DNA of 64,000 nt, taken from Maritalea mobilis (GTDB lineage: Bacteria > Pseudomonadota > Alphaproteobacteria > Rhodobacterales > Rhodobacteraceae). Positions within the stretch are counted from its first letter, which is position 1; each line of letters starts with the position of its first letter. A program made the translations under genes and the position numbers. Location: NCBI RefSeq assembly GCF_019800885.1, contig NZ_JAHVKE010000004.1:186001-250000 (forward strand), given 5' to 3'. Below are positions 34,961 to 43,266 of the stretch, in pieces. The notes under the pieces are model-generated. The model saw only the letters and a program-made list of their open reading frames with translations. It did no database searches and had not been told where the DNA came from.

Positions 34961-34982
34961 GGCGGGATCAATCCCGCCCTAC
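34961..34982 (-). repeat. REP d (inverted)
   Basis: On the minus strand it is GTAG followed by GGCGGGA-TTGA-TCCCGCC. The TAG of this head is the stop codon of ettA. Confidence 0.8.
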
Positions 34983-36634
34983 CGCACGAACTTCTTGTAC
35001 TTCACCCGCTTGGGCTCCAGCGCATCCGGGCCGAGGCGACGCTTCTTGTCTTCCTCGTAATCCTCGAAATTGCCCTCGAACCACTCCACATGCGCCTCGC
35101 CTTCGAAGGCGAGGATATGGGTGCACAGCCGGTCGAGGAAGAAGCGGTCGTGCGAGATGATCACGGCGCAGCCCGCGAAATCCTCCAGCGCGTCTTCCAG
35201 CGCGCGCAGGGTCTCCACGTCCAGGTCGTTGGTCGGCTCATCGAGCAGCAGCACGTTGCCGCCCGATTTCAGCAGCTTGGCCATGTGCACCCGGTTGCGT
35301 TCCCCGCCCGAAAGCAGGCCGACCTTCTTCTGCTGGTCGCCGCCCTTGAAGTTGAAGGCCGAGCAATAGGCGCGGGAATTCATCGTCGCGTCGCCCAGTT
35401 CGATCACCTCGGCCCCGCCCGAGATCTCTTCCCAGACCGTCTTGTCGGCATCCAGCGCATCGCGCGACTGGTCCACGTAGGACAGTTTCACCGTGTCGCC
35501 ATATTCCAGCGTGCCGTCATCGGGCTGTTCCTGCCCGGTCAGCATGCGGAACAGCGTGGATTTACCCGCCCCGTTCGGGCCGATCACGCCGACGATCCCC
35601 CCCGGCGGCAGCGAGAAGCTCAGGTTCTCGATCAACAGCTTGTCGCCATAGCCCTTCTTCAGGTTTTCGACCTCGATCACCTTGGACCCGAGGCGCGGGC
35701 CGTTGGGAATGACGATCTGCGCGCGGCTGACCTTCTCGCGCTCGGACTGGCTGGCCAGTTCCTCGTAGGCGTTGATCCGGGCCTTCTGCTTGGCCTGCCG
35801 CGCCTTGGCACCGGCGCGGATCCATTCCAGCTCGCGTTCCAGCGTCTTCTGCTTGGACTTGTCCTCGCGCGCTTCCTGCTCCAGCCGCTTGGCCTTCTGC
35901 TCCAGCCAGCTGGAATAGTTGCCCTCATAGGGGATGCCGCGGCCGCGGTCCAATTCCAGGATCCAGCCGGTGATGTCATCCAGGAAATAGCGGTCGTGGG
36001 TGACGATCAGGCAGGTGCCCTTGTAGTCGATCAGGTGCTGTTGCAGCCAGGCGATGGTTTCCGCGTCCAGGTGGTTGGTCGGTTCGTCCAGAAGCAGCAT
36101 ATCGGGTGCTTCCAGCAGCAGCTTGCACAGCGCGACGCGGCGGCGTTCGCCGCCCGACAGGTGCTCGGGCATCGCGTCGTCGGGCGGGCAGCGCAGGGCC
36201 TCCATCGCGACGTCGATCTGGCTGTCGAGGTCCCACAGGTTCTCGCTGTCGATCTGGTCCTGCAGCGACGCCATCTCCTCGGCGGTCTCGTCGCTGTAGT
36301 TCATCGCCAGTTCGTTGAACCGGTCCAGCTTGGCCTTCTTCTCGGCCACGCCCAGCATCACGTTCTCGCGCACGGTCAGGCTTTCGTCGAGCTGCGGCTC
36401 CTGCGGGAGGTAGCCCACATGCGCGCCCTCGGCGGCCCAGGCCTCGCCGGTGAAATCCTTGTCCCAGCCCGCCATGATGCGCAGCAGCGTGGATTTACCC
36501 GCGCCGTTCACGCCCACGACGCCGATCTTCACGCCGGGAAGGAAGCTGAGGCGGATGTTCTCGAAGCATTTCTTGCCACCGGGATAGGTCTTGGAGACGC
36601 CATCCATGTGATAGACATATTGATAGCTGGCCAT
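34979..36634 (-). CDS. ettA: Energy-dependent translational throttle protein EttA (ABC-F)
   Basis: EttA is an ABC-F ATPase that binds the ribosomal E site and gates the first peptide bond according to the ADP/ATP ratio. The 551 residues hold two ABC domains with Walker [15 protein letters not shown] and [14 protein letters not shown], and signatures [13 protein letters not shown] and [13 protein letters not shown]. The arm and linker regions are present, and no membrane domain exists. The stop codon is supplied by a REP sequence. It is convergent with the RAYT gene. Confidence 0.96.
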   Translation of the reverse strand: MASYQYVYHMDGVSKTYPGGKKCFENIRLSFLPGVKIGVVGVNGAGKSTLLRIMAGWDKDFTGEAWAAEGAHVGYLPQEPQLDESLTVRENVMLGVAEKKAKLDRFNELAMNYSDETAEEMASLQDQIDSENLWDLDSQIDVAMEALRCPPDDAMPEHLSGGERRRVALCKLLLEAPDMLLLDEPTNHLDAETIAWLQQHLIDYKGTCLIVTHDRYFLDDITGWILELDRGRGIPYEGNYSSWLEQKAKRLEQEAREDKSKQKTLERELEWIRAGAKARQAKQKARINAYEELASQSEREKVSRAQIVIPNGPRLGSKVIEVENLKKGYGDKLLIENLSFSLPPGGIVGVIGPNGAGKSTLFRMLTGQEQPDDGTLEYGDTVKLSYVDQSRDALDADKTVWEEISGGAEVIELGDATMNSRAYCSAFNFKGGDQQKKVGLLSGGERNRVHMAKLLKSGGNVLLLDEPTNDLDVETLRALEDALEDFAGCAVIISHDRFFLDRLCTHILAFEGEAHVEWFEGNFEDYEEDKKRRLGPDALEPKRVKYKKFVR

Positions 36635-36745
36635 GGAATCCTCTTGCAGGTTTGGGCGGAGTGATAACGGGCGCGCGGGGCAGGGGCAATCGCCCGGAAC
36701 CGATCACGGCACGGTGCGTTGAGCGTGATCGAAAGGAACCCTGGC

Positions 36746-37897
36746 GTGGCCGATGACAACACCTTCCCTCTCGCCCGACGTGGCGAGGACCCGCCCGCCC
36801 CGCCAATGGATGCGCAGGGGCGGGATCTGCACCATATCCGCGTGTTGCTGACCTTCATCGCCATCCTTGCAGCCGGGGCGGCGACCTATTTCGCGCGCAC
36901 GCTGCTTTTGCCCATCGTTCTGGCCGTGCTCATCACCCTGACGCTGCGCCCCGCCGCGCGCGCGGCGATGCGCCTTGGCATCCCGTCCATGCTGGCCGGT
37001 CCGGCGCTGATCCTTGCGCTCGGCTCCGGGGTCGGCGTGGCGATCTACGCCGCCTCCGGCCCGCTCGGCCAACTGGTCGAGGAAGCCCCCCGCATCGGGC
37101 AGGAGTTGCGCTGGAAGCTGCGCGAGCTGACCGCCTCGGTGGCGCAGATGCAGGAAATGGCGCAGGACGTGCAGGACATGGCGCAGGGCGACCAGGGCGG
37201 CCCGAGCCAGCCGCAAGAGGTCGTGGTCGAAGGCCCGGGTTTCCTCGGCACGATGGTGTCCAGCCTTGCGGGGGCGGGCACCTCGCTGGCGCTGGCCTTC
37301 GTACTGGCGATCTTCATGCTGGGCGCGGGCGACACGCTGGAGGCGCGCATCGCCGCCGCTCTGCCCTCGCGGTCCGACAAGATACGCGCGCGCCGCATCA
37401 TCTCGGACGTGGAGCACAAGGTGTCGCGCTACCTTGCCGCCATCACGGTGATCAACGCGGGCCTTGGCGCATCGGTCGGCCTGTCGCTCTGGGCGCTGGG
37501 CATGCCCTATCCGCTGGTCTGGGGCATCGCGGCCTTCCTGCTCAATTTCCTGCCCTATCTCGGCGCGATCCTCGGCATCGCCGCCGTGGCGGCCGTGGCG
37601 CTCGTCACCTTCGACACGGCGGGGCAGGCGCTGCTCTGCCCGCTGGCCTATTTCGTCCTGACCTCGATCGAGGGGCAGTTCGTCACCCCGATGGCACTGG
37701 GGCGGCAACTGGCGCTGAACACGCTCGTCGTGCTGCTGACGGTGACGATCTGGGTCTGGCTCTGGGGCGCGGCAGGCGCGTTTCTGGCCGTGCCGATCCT
37801 CGTCTTTCTCAAGGTCATCACCGACCACGTGCCCAGCATGACCCGCCTTGGGGTGCTGCTCGAGTCCCGCGGCGCGGAGCGGCAGGGGACCGCCTGA
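36746..37897 (+). CDS. AI-2E/PerM-family transporter
   Basis: This inner-membrane protein of about 383 residues has seven or eight membrane segments. An N-terminal pair is followed by a soluble helical region (WKLRELTASVAQMQEMAQDVQDM) and a C-terminal group with PYPLVWGIAAFLLNFLPYLGAILG, the family signature. Members export autoinducer-2 or other solutes, or act as Na+/H+ antiporters; the substrate cannot be told here. I chose GTG 36746, with AAGGA 8 bases upstream. A TTG at 36719 without a ribosome site would add nine residues. Confidence 0.85.
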   Translation: MADDNTFPLARRGEDPPAPPMDAQGRDLHHIRVLLTFIAILAAGAATYFARTLLLPIVLAVLITLTLRPAARAAMRLGIPSMLAGPALILALGSGVGVAIYAASGPLGQLVEEAPRIGQELRWKLRELTASVAQMQEMAQDVQDMAQGDQGGPSQPQEVVVEGPGFLGTMVSSLAGAGTSLALAFVLAIFMLGAGDTLEARIAAALPSRSDKIRARRIISDVEHKVSRYLAAITVINAGLGASVGLSLWALGMPYPLVWGIAAFLLNFLPYLGAILGIAAVAAVALVTFDTAGQALLCPLAYFVLTSIEGQFVTPMALGRQLALNTLVVLLTVTIWVWLWGAAGAFLAVPILVFLKVITDHVPSMTRLGVLLESRGAERQGTA

Positions 37898-38021
37898 CGC
37901 GCGCGCTGCCGTTGCCGAAATGCTGCGCTTTGGCGCCCGTCCCGTCGCCTTGCACAATAGCGCTTGGTCGTGTCGCCATCGTCGGGCTATGCAGCGCCCA
38001 CTCAAATCCAAGGAGTGTCCC

Positions 38022-38072
38022 ATGGACCGGACGTACGCCATTCGAAAGAGCTTCGAGCTCCCGACCCCGTAA
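38022..38072 (+). CDS. Sixteen-residue ORF with strong ribosome site
   Basis: ATG at 38022 is preceded by AAGGAG at 8-base spacing and encodes MDRTYAIRKSFELPTP. An intrinsic terminator follows 30 bases later. It could be a real micropeptide, the coding part of a small RNA, or a leader for the gene at 38185. No amino acid is strongly over-represented, so amino-acid attenuation is not indicated. Confidence 0.4.
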   Translation: MDRTYAIRKSFELPTP

Positions 38073-38102
38073 CCGCGGCGCGCGTATTCCTGTCCGAATC
38101 CG

Positions 38103-38130
38103 AAGGCCGCCACATGACGCGGCCTTTTTT
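38103..38130 (+). terminator. Intrinsic terminator after the 16-residue ORF
   Basis: AAGGCCGC-CACATGAC-GCGGCCTT followed by four more T. It lies between the 16-residue ORF and the DUF1127-like gene. Confidence 0.85.
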
Positions 38131-38184
38131 CATTTCCGGATGCCTCCTCACGTGGCGGCTTTCTTCACCAGAGGAAAGCCTGAC

Positions 38185-38418
38185 ATGCATAGCTATACAC
38201 CCATCCTTCGCCTGTCCGCCTTGCGGGCATGGTTCGCGCGGCCCTTCACAGTCGCCCATCGCCCCGCGCGGTGCCGCTGGCCGCAAACCGGAGGCCCGCA
38301 AGGCACCGCCGACATGCCCGACGCGCTCAGGCGCGATGTCGGCCTGCCGCCGCGCGCCCATTGCCGGCCCGAACCGCAGGCGCCCCCAGTTCCGTTCGAT
38401 CCCTTCCGGTTCTTATGA
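38185..38418 (+). CDS. Small DUF1127-like protein
   Basis: This 77-residue ORF begins MHSYTPILRLSALRAWF with AGGAAAG upstream. The part MPDALRRDVGLPP matches the end of DUF1127 (LPDHLLRDIGLS-like). DUF1127 proteins are small Arg-rich RNA-binding proteins in alphaproteobacteria; CcaF1 of Rhodobacter sphaeroides is one and is coexpressed with stress small RNAs. This copy is longer than usual at the C terminus and Pro-rich. The similarity is short, so the call is tentative. Confidence 0.55.
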   Translation: MHSYTPILRLSALRAWFARPFTVAHRPARCRWPQTGGPQGTADMPDALRRDVGLPPRAHCRPEPQAPPVPFDPFRFL

Positions 38419-38445
38419 CCCGAGGGGCTGAGATTTGACGGGTCA

Positions 38446-38486
38446 CCCCCGCCCCCCGGCGCGTTGCGCGACCGGGCTGGCGGGGG
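38446..38486 (+). terminator. Large GC hairpin after the DUF1127-like gene
   Basis: The outer stem CCCCCGCC/GGCGGGGG and inner stem CCCGG/CCGGG enclose CGCG-TTG-CGCG. There is no T tract, but stability should be high. Confidence 0.5.
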
Positions 38487-38517
38487 CGTGCCCAACCCGA
38501 TGAAAGGAGGCCAAGCC

Positions 38518-38799
38518 ATGGCTTTCGATCCCGGCCGCCGCGCGATGCTTGTCGTCGGCGGCACCGTTCTTGCGACCCGCGTGTTGCGCCGCGTCGTGCC
38601 CCATTTCGTCGACATGCATCGTGTCGCCAGCGCCTCAGCCGATGACGTCGCCCTGCGCGGCGTTCGGGACGTGGATTACGGCAGGCTTCTCGACGTGCCT
38701 GTCGGCGATACCGTGCAACTCGTGAGGGATGTGACGGGTGCGGACACCCCGCCGGACTGGGATGGCCCGGGCGACAAGCGCGCCCGTCCCGGCCCGTAG
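38518..38799 (+). CDS. Hypothetical protein of 93 residues
   Basis: ATG 38518 is preceded by AAAGGAGG at good distance, so translation is likely. The N terminus has RRAMLVVGGTVLATRVL, which could be a membrane anchor or a weak Tat-like signal. The remainder is acidic with VGDTVQLVRDVTGADTPP. I do not recognise the family. Confidence 0.65.
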   Translation: MAFDPGRRAMLVVGGTVLATRVLRRVVPHFVDMHRVASASADDVALRGVRDVDYGRLLDVPVGDTVQLVRDVTGADTPPDWDGPGDKRARPGP

Positions 38800-38856
38800 G
38801 GCACATCCGCTTGAAAAGGCCCGGGGCTGCGCCACGCGTGACCCCGGCGCCACCCC

Positions 38857-39387
38857 TTAGCGCAGGGCGTCGATCAGGCGCTGGTTCATCGCCGGGTCGG
38901 TTGTCAACTGGATGCGCTCGGCCTCCAGCCGGGCCGCCATGCGCGGGCCCAGCATCGGGCCCAGTTCCATCCCCACCCGGCTGCCGATATTCGACCCTTG
39001 TTGCGTCAGCATCGGCGTCTGCGCCAACAGCGCCTGCCCCGCCGCCGACCGGTAGAAGGCGAGGATCCCCGCCAGTTCCTCGGGCGTGAAGGCGTTCAGG
39101 TAGACCGGCACGGTCTCTTCCTGCATGCGCCGGGTGAACTCCGACAGCATCACCTCGGTCAGGATGGCGGTGAAGCGCTGCGGATCGGCCAGGTTGATCC
39201 CCTGCGCCCGCAGGTCGTTCTGGATGGCCGAGGCGATGATCGGGCCTTGCGCCGTCATCACCGCGCCGAACAGGTCTTCGGTCATGGTCAGGCCAACGAT
39301 GGCCTCGGCATCGGCGCGCGGGTCGGCCTGCACCGGAAGGGCAAGGCACAGCGACAGGGCAAGGGCGGAAACGGAACGGCGGATCAT
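38857..39387 (-). CDS. Periplasmic DUF2059-type protein
   Basis: The 176-residue precursor has a signal peptide (RRSVSALALSLCLALPVQA, cleavage after QA). The mature chain is mainly helical. It contains AFTPEELAGILAFYRSAAGQALL, the DUF2059 hallmark (FTxxELxxLxxFYxSPxGxK). The function is unknown. ATG 39387 is preferred, as GGAGA lies six bases before it; the ATG four codons upstream overlaps that ribosome site. Confidence 0.85.
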   Translation of the reverse strand: MIRRSVSALALSLCLALPVQADPRADAEAIVGLTMTEDLFGAVMTAQGPIIASAIQNDLRAQGINLADPQRFTAILTEVMLSEFTRRMQEETVPVYLNAFTPEELAGILAFYRSAAGQALLAQTPMLTQQGSNIGSRVGMELGPMLGPRMAARLEAERIQLTTDPAMNQRLIDALR

Positions 39388-39500
39388 GAAAATCTCCAAG
39401 GAAAAGGCGGGAAAGATGCGCAGATCATGACGGCCCGCCCGGGCAAGTCAACGTGTGCATAAGCTTTCCCAAGCCGAACAAACCCAGTAAGGGGCGGGCG

Positions 39501-40100
39501 ATGTTGCGCAATGTCATGCCATATGCCGCGCCCGGCCAGGTGATCGGGTTGTTCGGGGGGTCGTTCGATCCGCCCCACGCGGGCCATGCCCATGTCAGCC
39601 GCGAGGCGCTCAAGCGTTTCGGCCTCGACCGCGTCTGGTGGCTGGTCAGCCCCGGCAACCCGCTGAAAGCCTCCGGCCCCGCGCCGCTGGATCGTCGCCT
39701 TGCCGCCGCCCGCGCCCTCGTGCGGCACCCGCGCATCGAGGTGACGGGGATCGAGGCGCATCTGGGCACCCGCTACACCGCCGAAACGCTGGAACGCCTC
39801 GGCGCGCTCTATCCCGGCGTGCGCTTCGTCTGGCTGATGGGGGCCGACAACCTTGCGCAGTTCGACCGCTGGCAACGCTGGCGCTGGATCATGGAGACCA
39901 CGCCCGTGGGCGTCCTCGCCCGCCCCGGTCAGCGCATCTCGGCGCGCACCGCCAAGGCCGCGCAGGTCTACGATTGGGCGCGCCTGCCCGCCAGCGCGGC
40001 GCCTCTTCTGGGCCGGGCAAAGACGCCAGCCTGGTGTTTCCTGAACCTGCCGATGGTCGATATCTCTTCGACCGAGATCCGCGCGCGCGGCGACTGGTAG
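39501..40100 (+). CDS. nadD: Nicotinate-nucleotide adenylyltransferase
   Basis: NadD joins nicotinate mononucleotide and ATP to form deamido-NAD in NAD synthesis. The 199 residues contain the nucleotidyltransferase motif [14 protein letters not shown], the LVSPGNPLK block and the C-terminal ISSTEIR signature. Start ATG 39501 follows AAGGGGCGGG. An upstream in-frame start at 39453 is possible but less likely. RsfS, a frequent partner, is not adjacent. Confidence 0.95.
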   Translation: MLRNVMPYAAPGQVIGLFGGSFDPPHAGHAHVSREALKRFGLDRVWWLVSPGNPLKASGPAPLDRRLAAARALVRHPRIEVTGIEAHLGTRYTAETLERLGALYPGVRFVWLMGADNLAQFDRWQRWRWIMETTPVGVLARPGQRISARTAKAAQVYDWARLPASAAPLLGRAKTPAWCFLNLPMVDISSTEIRARGDW

Positions 40101-40104
40101 GCCC

Positions 40105-40956
40105 TCAGCCCGCGCGCTCGCGCAATCCCAGCGAGGCCAGCCCCGAGACCAGCAGGATCACCAGCCCGGCAAAGGCCAGCGCGTCGGGCCAGACCCCGAA
40201 GACCAGCCACCCCAGCGAGGTTGCCGCGATCAACTGCGTGTAGACGAAGGGCGCAAGCCGCGAGGCCGGCGCCATGCGCAACGCGAGGATCAGGCACAGG
40301 TTGCCCAGCATCGACCCCAGCGCCGAGGCCAGCGTCAGCCAGCCCACCCGCGCCGTGATCTCGGGTGTTTGCGGCAGGCCCAATGGCGCCAGCACCAGCG
40401 CCCCGATCACCAGCTGGCTCATCAGCAGCGCGCGGGGCCGCGCCACCCCCGCCAGCCAGCGCGAGGCAGTCAGAAACGCGCCATAGAAAATCCCCGCCAG
40501 CACCGCAAAACCCAGCCCCGGCGTCATGCCAAAGCCCGGTTTCACCACCAGGATGACCCCGAGGAACCCCACGCAGACCAGCCCCAGCCGCGGCAAGGAA
40601 AAGCCTTCGCGCAGGAGCCACACGGACAGGAGCCACGACAGGATGGGCCCGACGAAGAACGCGCCGAAGACATTGGCGATCGGCTCGGTCCTCAGCGCCG
40701 TCAGGATCGACACGATGCCACCCGCGATGAACAGCGTGCGCAGCCAGATGCGCCAGTCGAGGAAGATCCGCGGCGGCGTGATGTGCAGCACGAAGGGCGC
40801 CAGGATCACCGCACCCAACGCGAATCGACTGAACGCCACCCAAAGCGGCGCCACGCCCTCGCCCCCGGTCAAAAGCTTGCCCGCCGTGTCCCCCGCCGGG
40901 ATCAGCGCCATGGCCAGAAGCATCAGGGGAAGCGCGCGCAGCGTGTCGGACCTCAT
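40105..40956 (-). CDS. EamA/DMT-superfamily transporter
   Basis: The protein has 283 residues and ten predicted membrane segments in two EamA repeats. The first covers about 8-140 and the second about 150-275. The text FSRFALGAVILAP and RTEPIANVFGAFFVGPI is typical of the drug/metabolite exporter group. The substrate is unknown. The stop is 4 bases from the end of convergent nadD. Longer starts up to 41112 lack a ribosome site. Confidence 0.88.
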   Translation of the reverse strand: MRSDTLRALPLMLLAMALIPAGDTAGKLLTGGEGVAPLWVAFSRFALGAVILAPFVLHITPPRIFLDWRIWLRTLFIAGGIVSILTALRTEPIANVFGAFFVGPILSWLLSVWLLREGFSLPRLGLVCVGFLGVILVVKPGFGMTPGLGFAVLAGIFYGAFLTASRWLAGVARPRALLMSQLVIGALVLAPLGLPQTPEITARVGWLTLASALGSMLGNLCLILALRMAPASRLAPFVYTQLIAATSLGWLVFGVWPDALAFAGLVILLVSGLASLGLRERAG

Positions 40957-41112
40957 GGCGCTTGCCTCTATCCTGTTGACGCGGCGTCGGAAACCCGCCT
41001 TTCTGCCGGGGATCACCTTTGCGTGGGGTCGCATCCCGGCCTCCGGGCAGGGGCTTGAGACGACTGCGCCGCTCTGGTTAACCTTTCGCGACATTACGGA
41101 TTTTTTGACCAA

Positions 41113-42606
41113 ATGGTTTCGAGACGCGCGTTTTTAAGCGGGGCAGCAGCCTCCGTCGGCGGAAGCCTTGCCGGCCCCGCATGGGCCAGCGCACCCGAGC
41201 GGTCGCTGCGGCCCTTGGTCCGGCCCGATGGGTTCATCGCGCGCACCATCCCCGATGCCGCCGACATCATCGCCCGCGCTGACCTGGGCGGGCGCGTCGG
41301 CTTTGCCGTGGCCGACGCGACGACCGGCGAGATGCTCGAGGTTGGCTACCCGCTCTACGGTCTGCCGCCCGCCTCCGTCGCCAAGGCCGTGACGACCGCT
41401 TACGCGCTCGACCGGCTCGGCCCCGGCTACCGGTTCCGCACGCGGCTGGTCTCGGACGGGGTGCTGGCCGATGGCCGCCTCGATGGCGACCTGTGGTTGA
41501 TCGGGTCGGGCGATCCGCTTTTCGACACCGACGCGCTGGCGGGCATGGCGCGGTCGCTGGCCGATTTCGGCGTGCGCGAGGTGACGGGCCAGTTGCGCCT
41601 TGCCACAGATGCGCTGCCCACGATCTACCAGATCGACCCCGGCCAGCTGCCCCATGCGGGCTACAACCCGTCGATCTCGTCGATGAACCTCAATTTCAAC
41701 CGCGTGCATTTCGAATGGACGCGCGAGAACGGCGATTACACGGTCACCATGCAGGCCCGCTCGGCCAGCTATTCGCCCGGCGTGCAGACCTCGCGCATGG
41801 TGATCGAGGATCGCGATTTCCCCGTCTACACCTACGAGGATACCGAAACCCGCGATGAATGGACCGTGGCGCGCGGCGCGCTGGGCAATGGCGGCGCGCG
41901 CTGGCTGCCGACCCGCCGGCCCGCCGCCTACATGGCCGAGGTGTTCCAGACCATCGCGCGAAGCTACGGCATCGTCCTCGACGGGCCGGCCTTTTCCGAA
42001 AGCGCGCCCACGGATGCCGCCGTGCTGGTCGAGCATGTTTCCGAGCCGTTGGAGGATATCCTGCGCGGCATGATGCTGTGGTCCACCAATCTCACCGCCG
42101 AGGTCGTGGGCCTTCTGGCGACGCAGGCGGGCGGGGTGCGCCCGGCCACGCTGGCCGAAAGCGGGGCCGAGATGGCCGCCTGGATGGAAGAGCGTCTTGG
42201 CGCCCGCAACCCGCATTTCGTCGATCACTCGGGCCTTGGGGTCGACAGCCGCATCCGCCCGCAGGACATGACCCGCGCCTTGGTCAGCGCGGGGCCCAAC
42301 GGGCTTTTGCGCAACCTGATGAAGGACATCCCGATGCGGGATTCGGCCGGCAACCCCGTGGCCGATCACCCGCTTTCGGTCGTCGCCAAGACCGGCACGC
42401 TCAACTTCGTCTCGACGCTGGCCGGCTATGTCCGCCTGCCCACGGGGCGCGACCTCGCCTTTGCGATCTTCTGCGCCGATCTCGACCGGCGCGCGGCCCT
42501 GACCGAGGCGCAGATGGAACGCCCGCCAGGCGGGCGCAGCTACAATGGCCGCGCCAAGCGCCTGCAACAGGCCCTGATCGAGCGGTGGGGCGTGGTCCAC
42601 GCCTGA
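41113..42606 (+). CDS. dacB: D-alanyl-D-alanine carboxypeptidase/endopeptidase (PBP4 type)
   Basis: DacB is a periplasmic class C penicillin-binding protein that trims or splits peptidoglycan cross-links. The 497 residues start with a Tat-like export signal (SRRAFLSGAAASVGGSLAG, cleavage near WASA). Active-site motifs are SVAK in PPASVAKAVT, STN in LWSTNLTAE and KTGT in VAKTGTLNF. The spacing between SxxK and SxN includes the inserted domains typical of the family. Confidence 0.94.
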   Translation: MVSRRAFLSGAAASVGGSLAGPAWASAPERSLRPLVRPDGFIARTIPDAADIIARADLGGRVGFAVADATTGEMLEVGYPLYGLPPASVAKAVTTAYALDRLGPGYRFRTRLVSDGVLADGRLDGDLWLIGSGDPLFDTDALAGMARSLADFGVREVTGQLRLATDALPTIYQIDPGQLPHAGYNPSISSMNLNFNRVHFEWTRENGDYTVTMQARSASYSPGVQTSRMVIEDRDFPVYTYEDTETRDEWTVARGALGNGGARWLPTRRPAAYMAEVFQTIARSYGIVLDGPAFSESAPTDAAVLVEHVSEPLEDILRGMMLWSTNLTAEVVGLLATQAGGVRPATLAESGAEMAAWMEERLGARNPHFVDHSGLGVDSRIRPQDMTRALVSAGPNGLLRNLMKDIPMRDSAGNPVADHPLSVVAKTGTLNFVSTLAGYVRLPTGRDLAFAIFCADLDRRAALTEAQMERPPGGRSYNGRAKRLQQALIERWGVVHA

Positions 42607-42618
42607 GCCATCGGGCCT

Positions 42619-42993
42619 TTACGCGGTCGACCGCGCCTCGACCAGGGCGAGGGGGCGCGCGGGCAGGCGGGCCGTGCTCAGGCCCGCGCCGTCATCGCCG
42701 GTGCCGAAAATCGCATCCGCCATCGCGTCGAGGGGCGCACGATCCGCATCCATCTCGACCCCGCAGAACAGGCGCACGCGCTGGTGGTTCGCGATGAACT
42801 GCGCGTCGCAGGATTGCGGGCAGCCATCCAGCCGCCCGAACCCGGCCACTTCGAAATCCGGCTTGGTGAAGGGGCGGGCCGTGGCCACGCTCTGCGCCAG
42901 TTTCTTGACGAGGCAGGCCGCCTCGGGGCAGGGGCCGCCGATGCGCGGGCACATGGTCGCCTGGTAGGAATGGGTCTCGTCGGACCAGATCAT
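42619..42993 (-). CDS. Small Cys-rich protein under a cobalamin riboswitch
   Basis: The 124-residue cytoplasmic protein has no signal peptide. Cysteines lie in MCPRIGGPCPEAAC, DGCPQSCDAQF and RLFCGVEM. The arrangement C-x7-C-x4-C, then C-x3-C, then C looks like a metal or iron-sulfur site, somewhat like thioredoxin-fold ferredoxins. It is the only gene downstream of a complete cobalamin riboswitch, since dacB is convergent. It may therefore serve cobalt or corrin handling, or replace a B12-dependent step. I cannot assign it to a named family. Confidence 0.7.
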   Translation of the reverse strand: MIWSDETHSYQATMCPRIGGPCPEAACLVKKLAQSVATARPFTKPDFEVAGFGRLDGCPQSCDAQFIANHQRVRLFCGVEMDADRAPLDAMADAIFGTGDDGAGLSTARLPARPLALVEARSTA

Positions 42994-43046
42994 CGCAAAT
43001 CTCCTTCTCCGGGGCACCCCGCCCGGGCGTTGGGTGAATCGACGAT

Positions 43047-43213
43047 GGCAGGTCTCCTGACTCACGGATCATGGCTTGCCCGACCTTCCCGGGCCGTCTG
43101 GCCCAGTGGCATATTCGGGGTCGCAGTCCGCCTACAGTTGCGGGGGCAGTCGCGGATTTGGGGGGCACCCCGCACCGCGTTCCCTTTTCACCCCGTGCGG
43201 TGCACGGGGAACC
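43047..43213 (-). promoter_or_regulatory. Cobalamin riboswitch
   Basis: On the minus strand the conserved order is complete. It starts with GGTTCCC, then GAAAAGGGAACGCGGTG, AATCCGCGACTGCCCCCGC with AACTGTA, CCACTG, GGGAAGG, and the B12 box AGTCAGGAGACCTGCC at the 3' end. It ends 54 bases before the start of the Cys-rich gene. The class normally switches expression off at high adenosylcobalamin. Confidence 0.95.
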
Positions 43214-43266
43214 ATCGCCCCAATCGGTAGGCCCCCCGGCACATGCCGGTCAAGCGCGGAATGGCG

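Noticed and set aside
34804-34982. Regularly spaced palindromes that might be a CRISPR array
   Set aside because: Units alternate in orientation, spacers are unequal and few, and a RAYT is adjacent; these are REPs.
43001-43065. Upstream start of the Cys-rich gene at 43065
   Set aside because: It would place the start inside the B12 box of the riboswitch; ATG 42993 is better placed.
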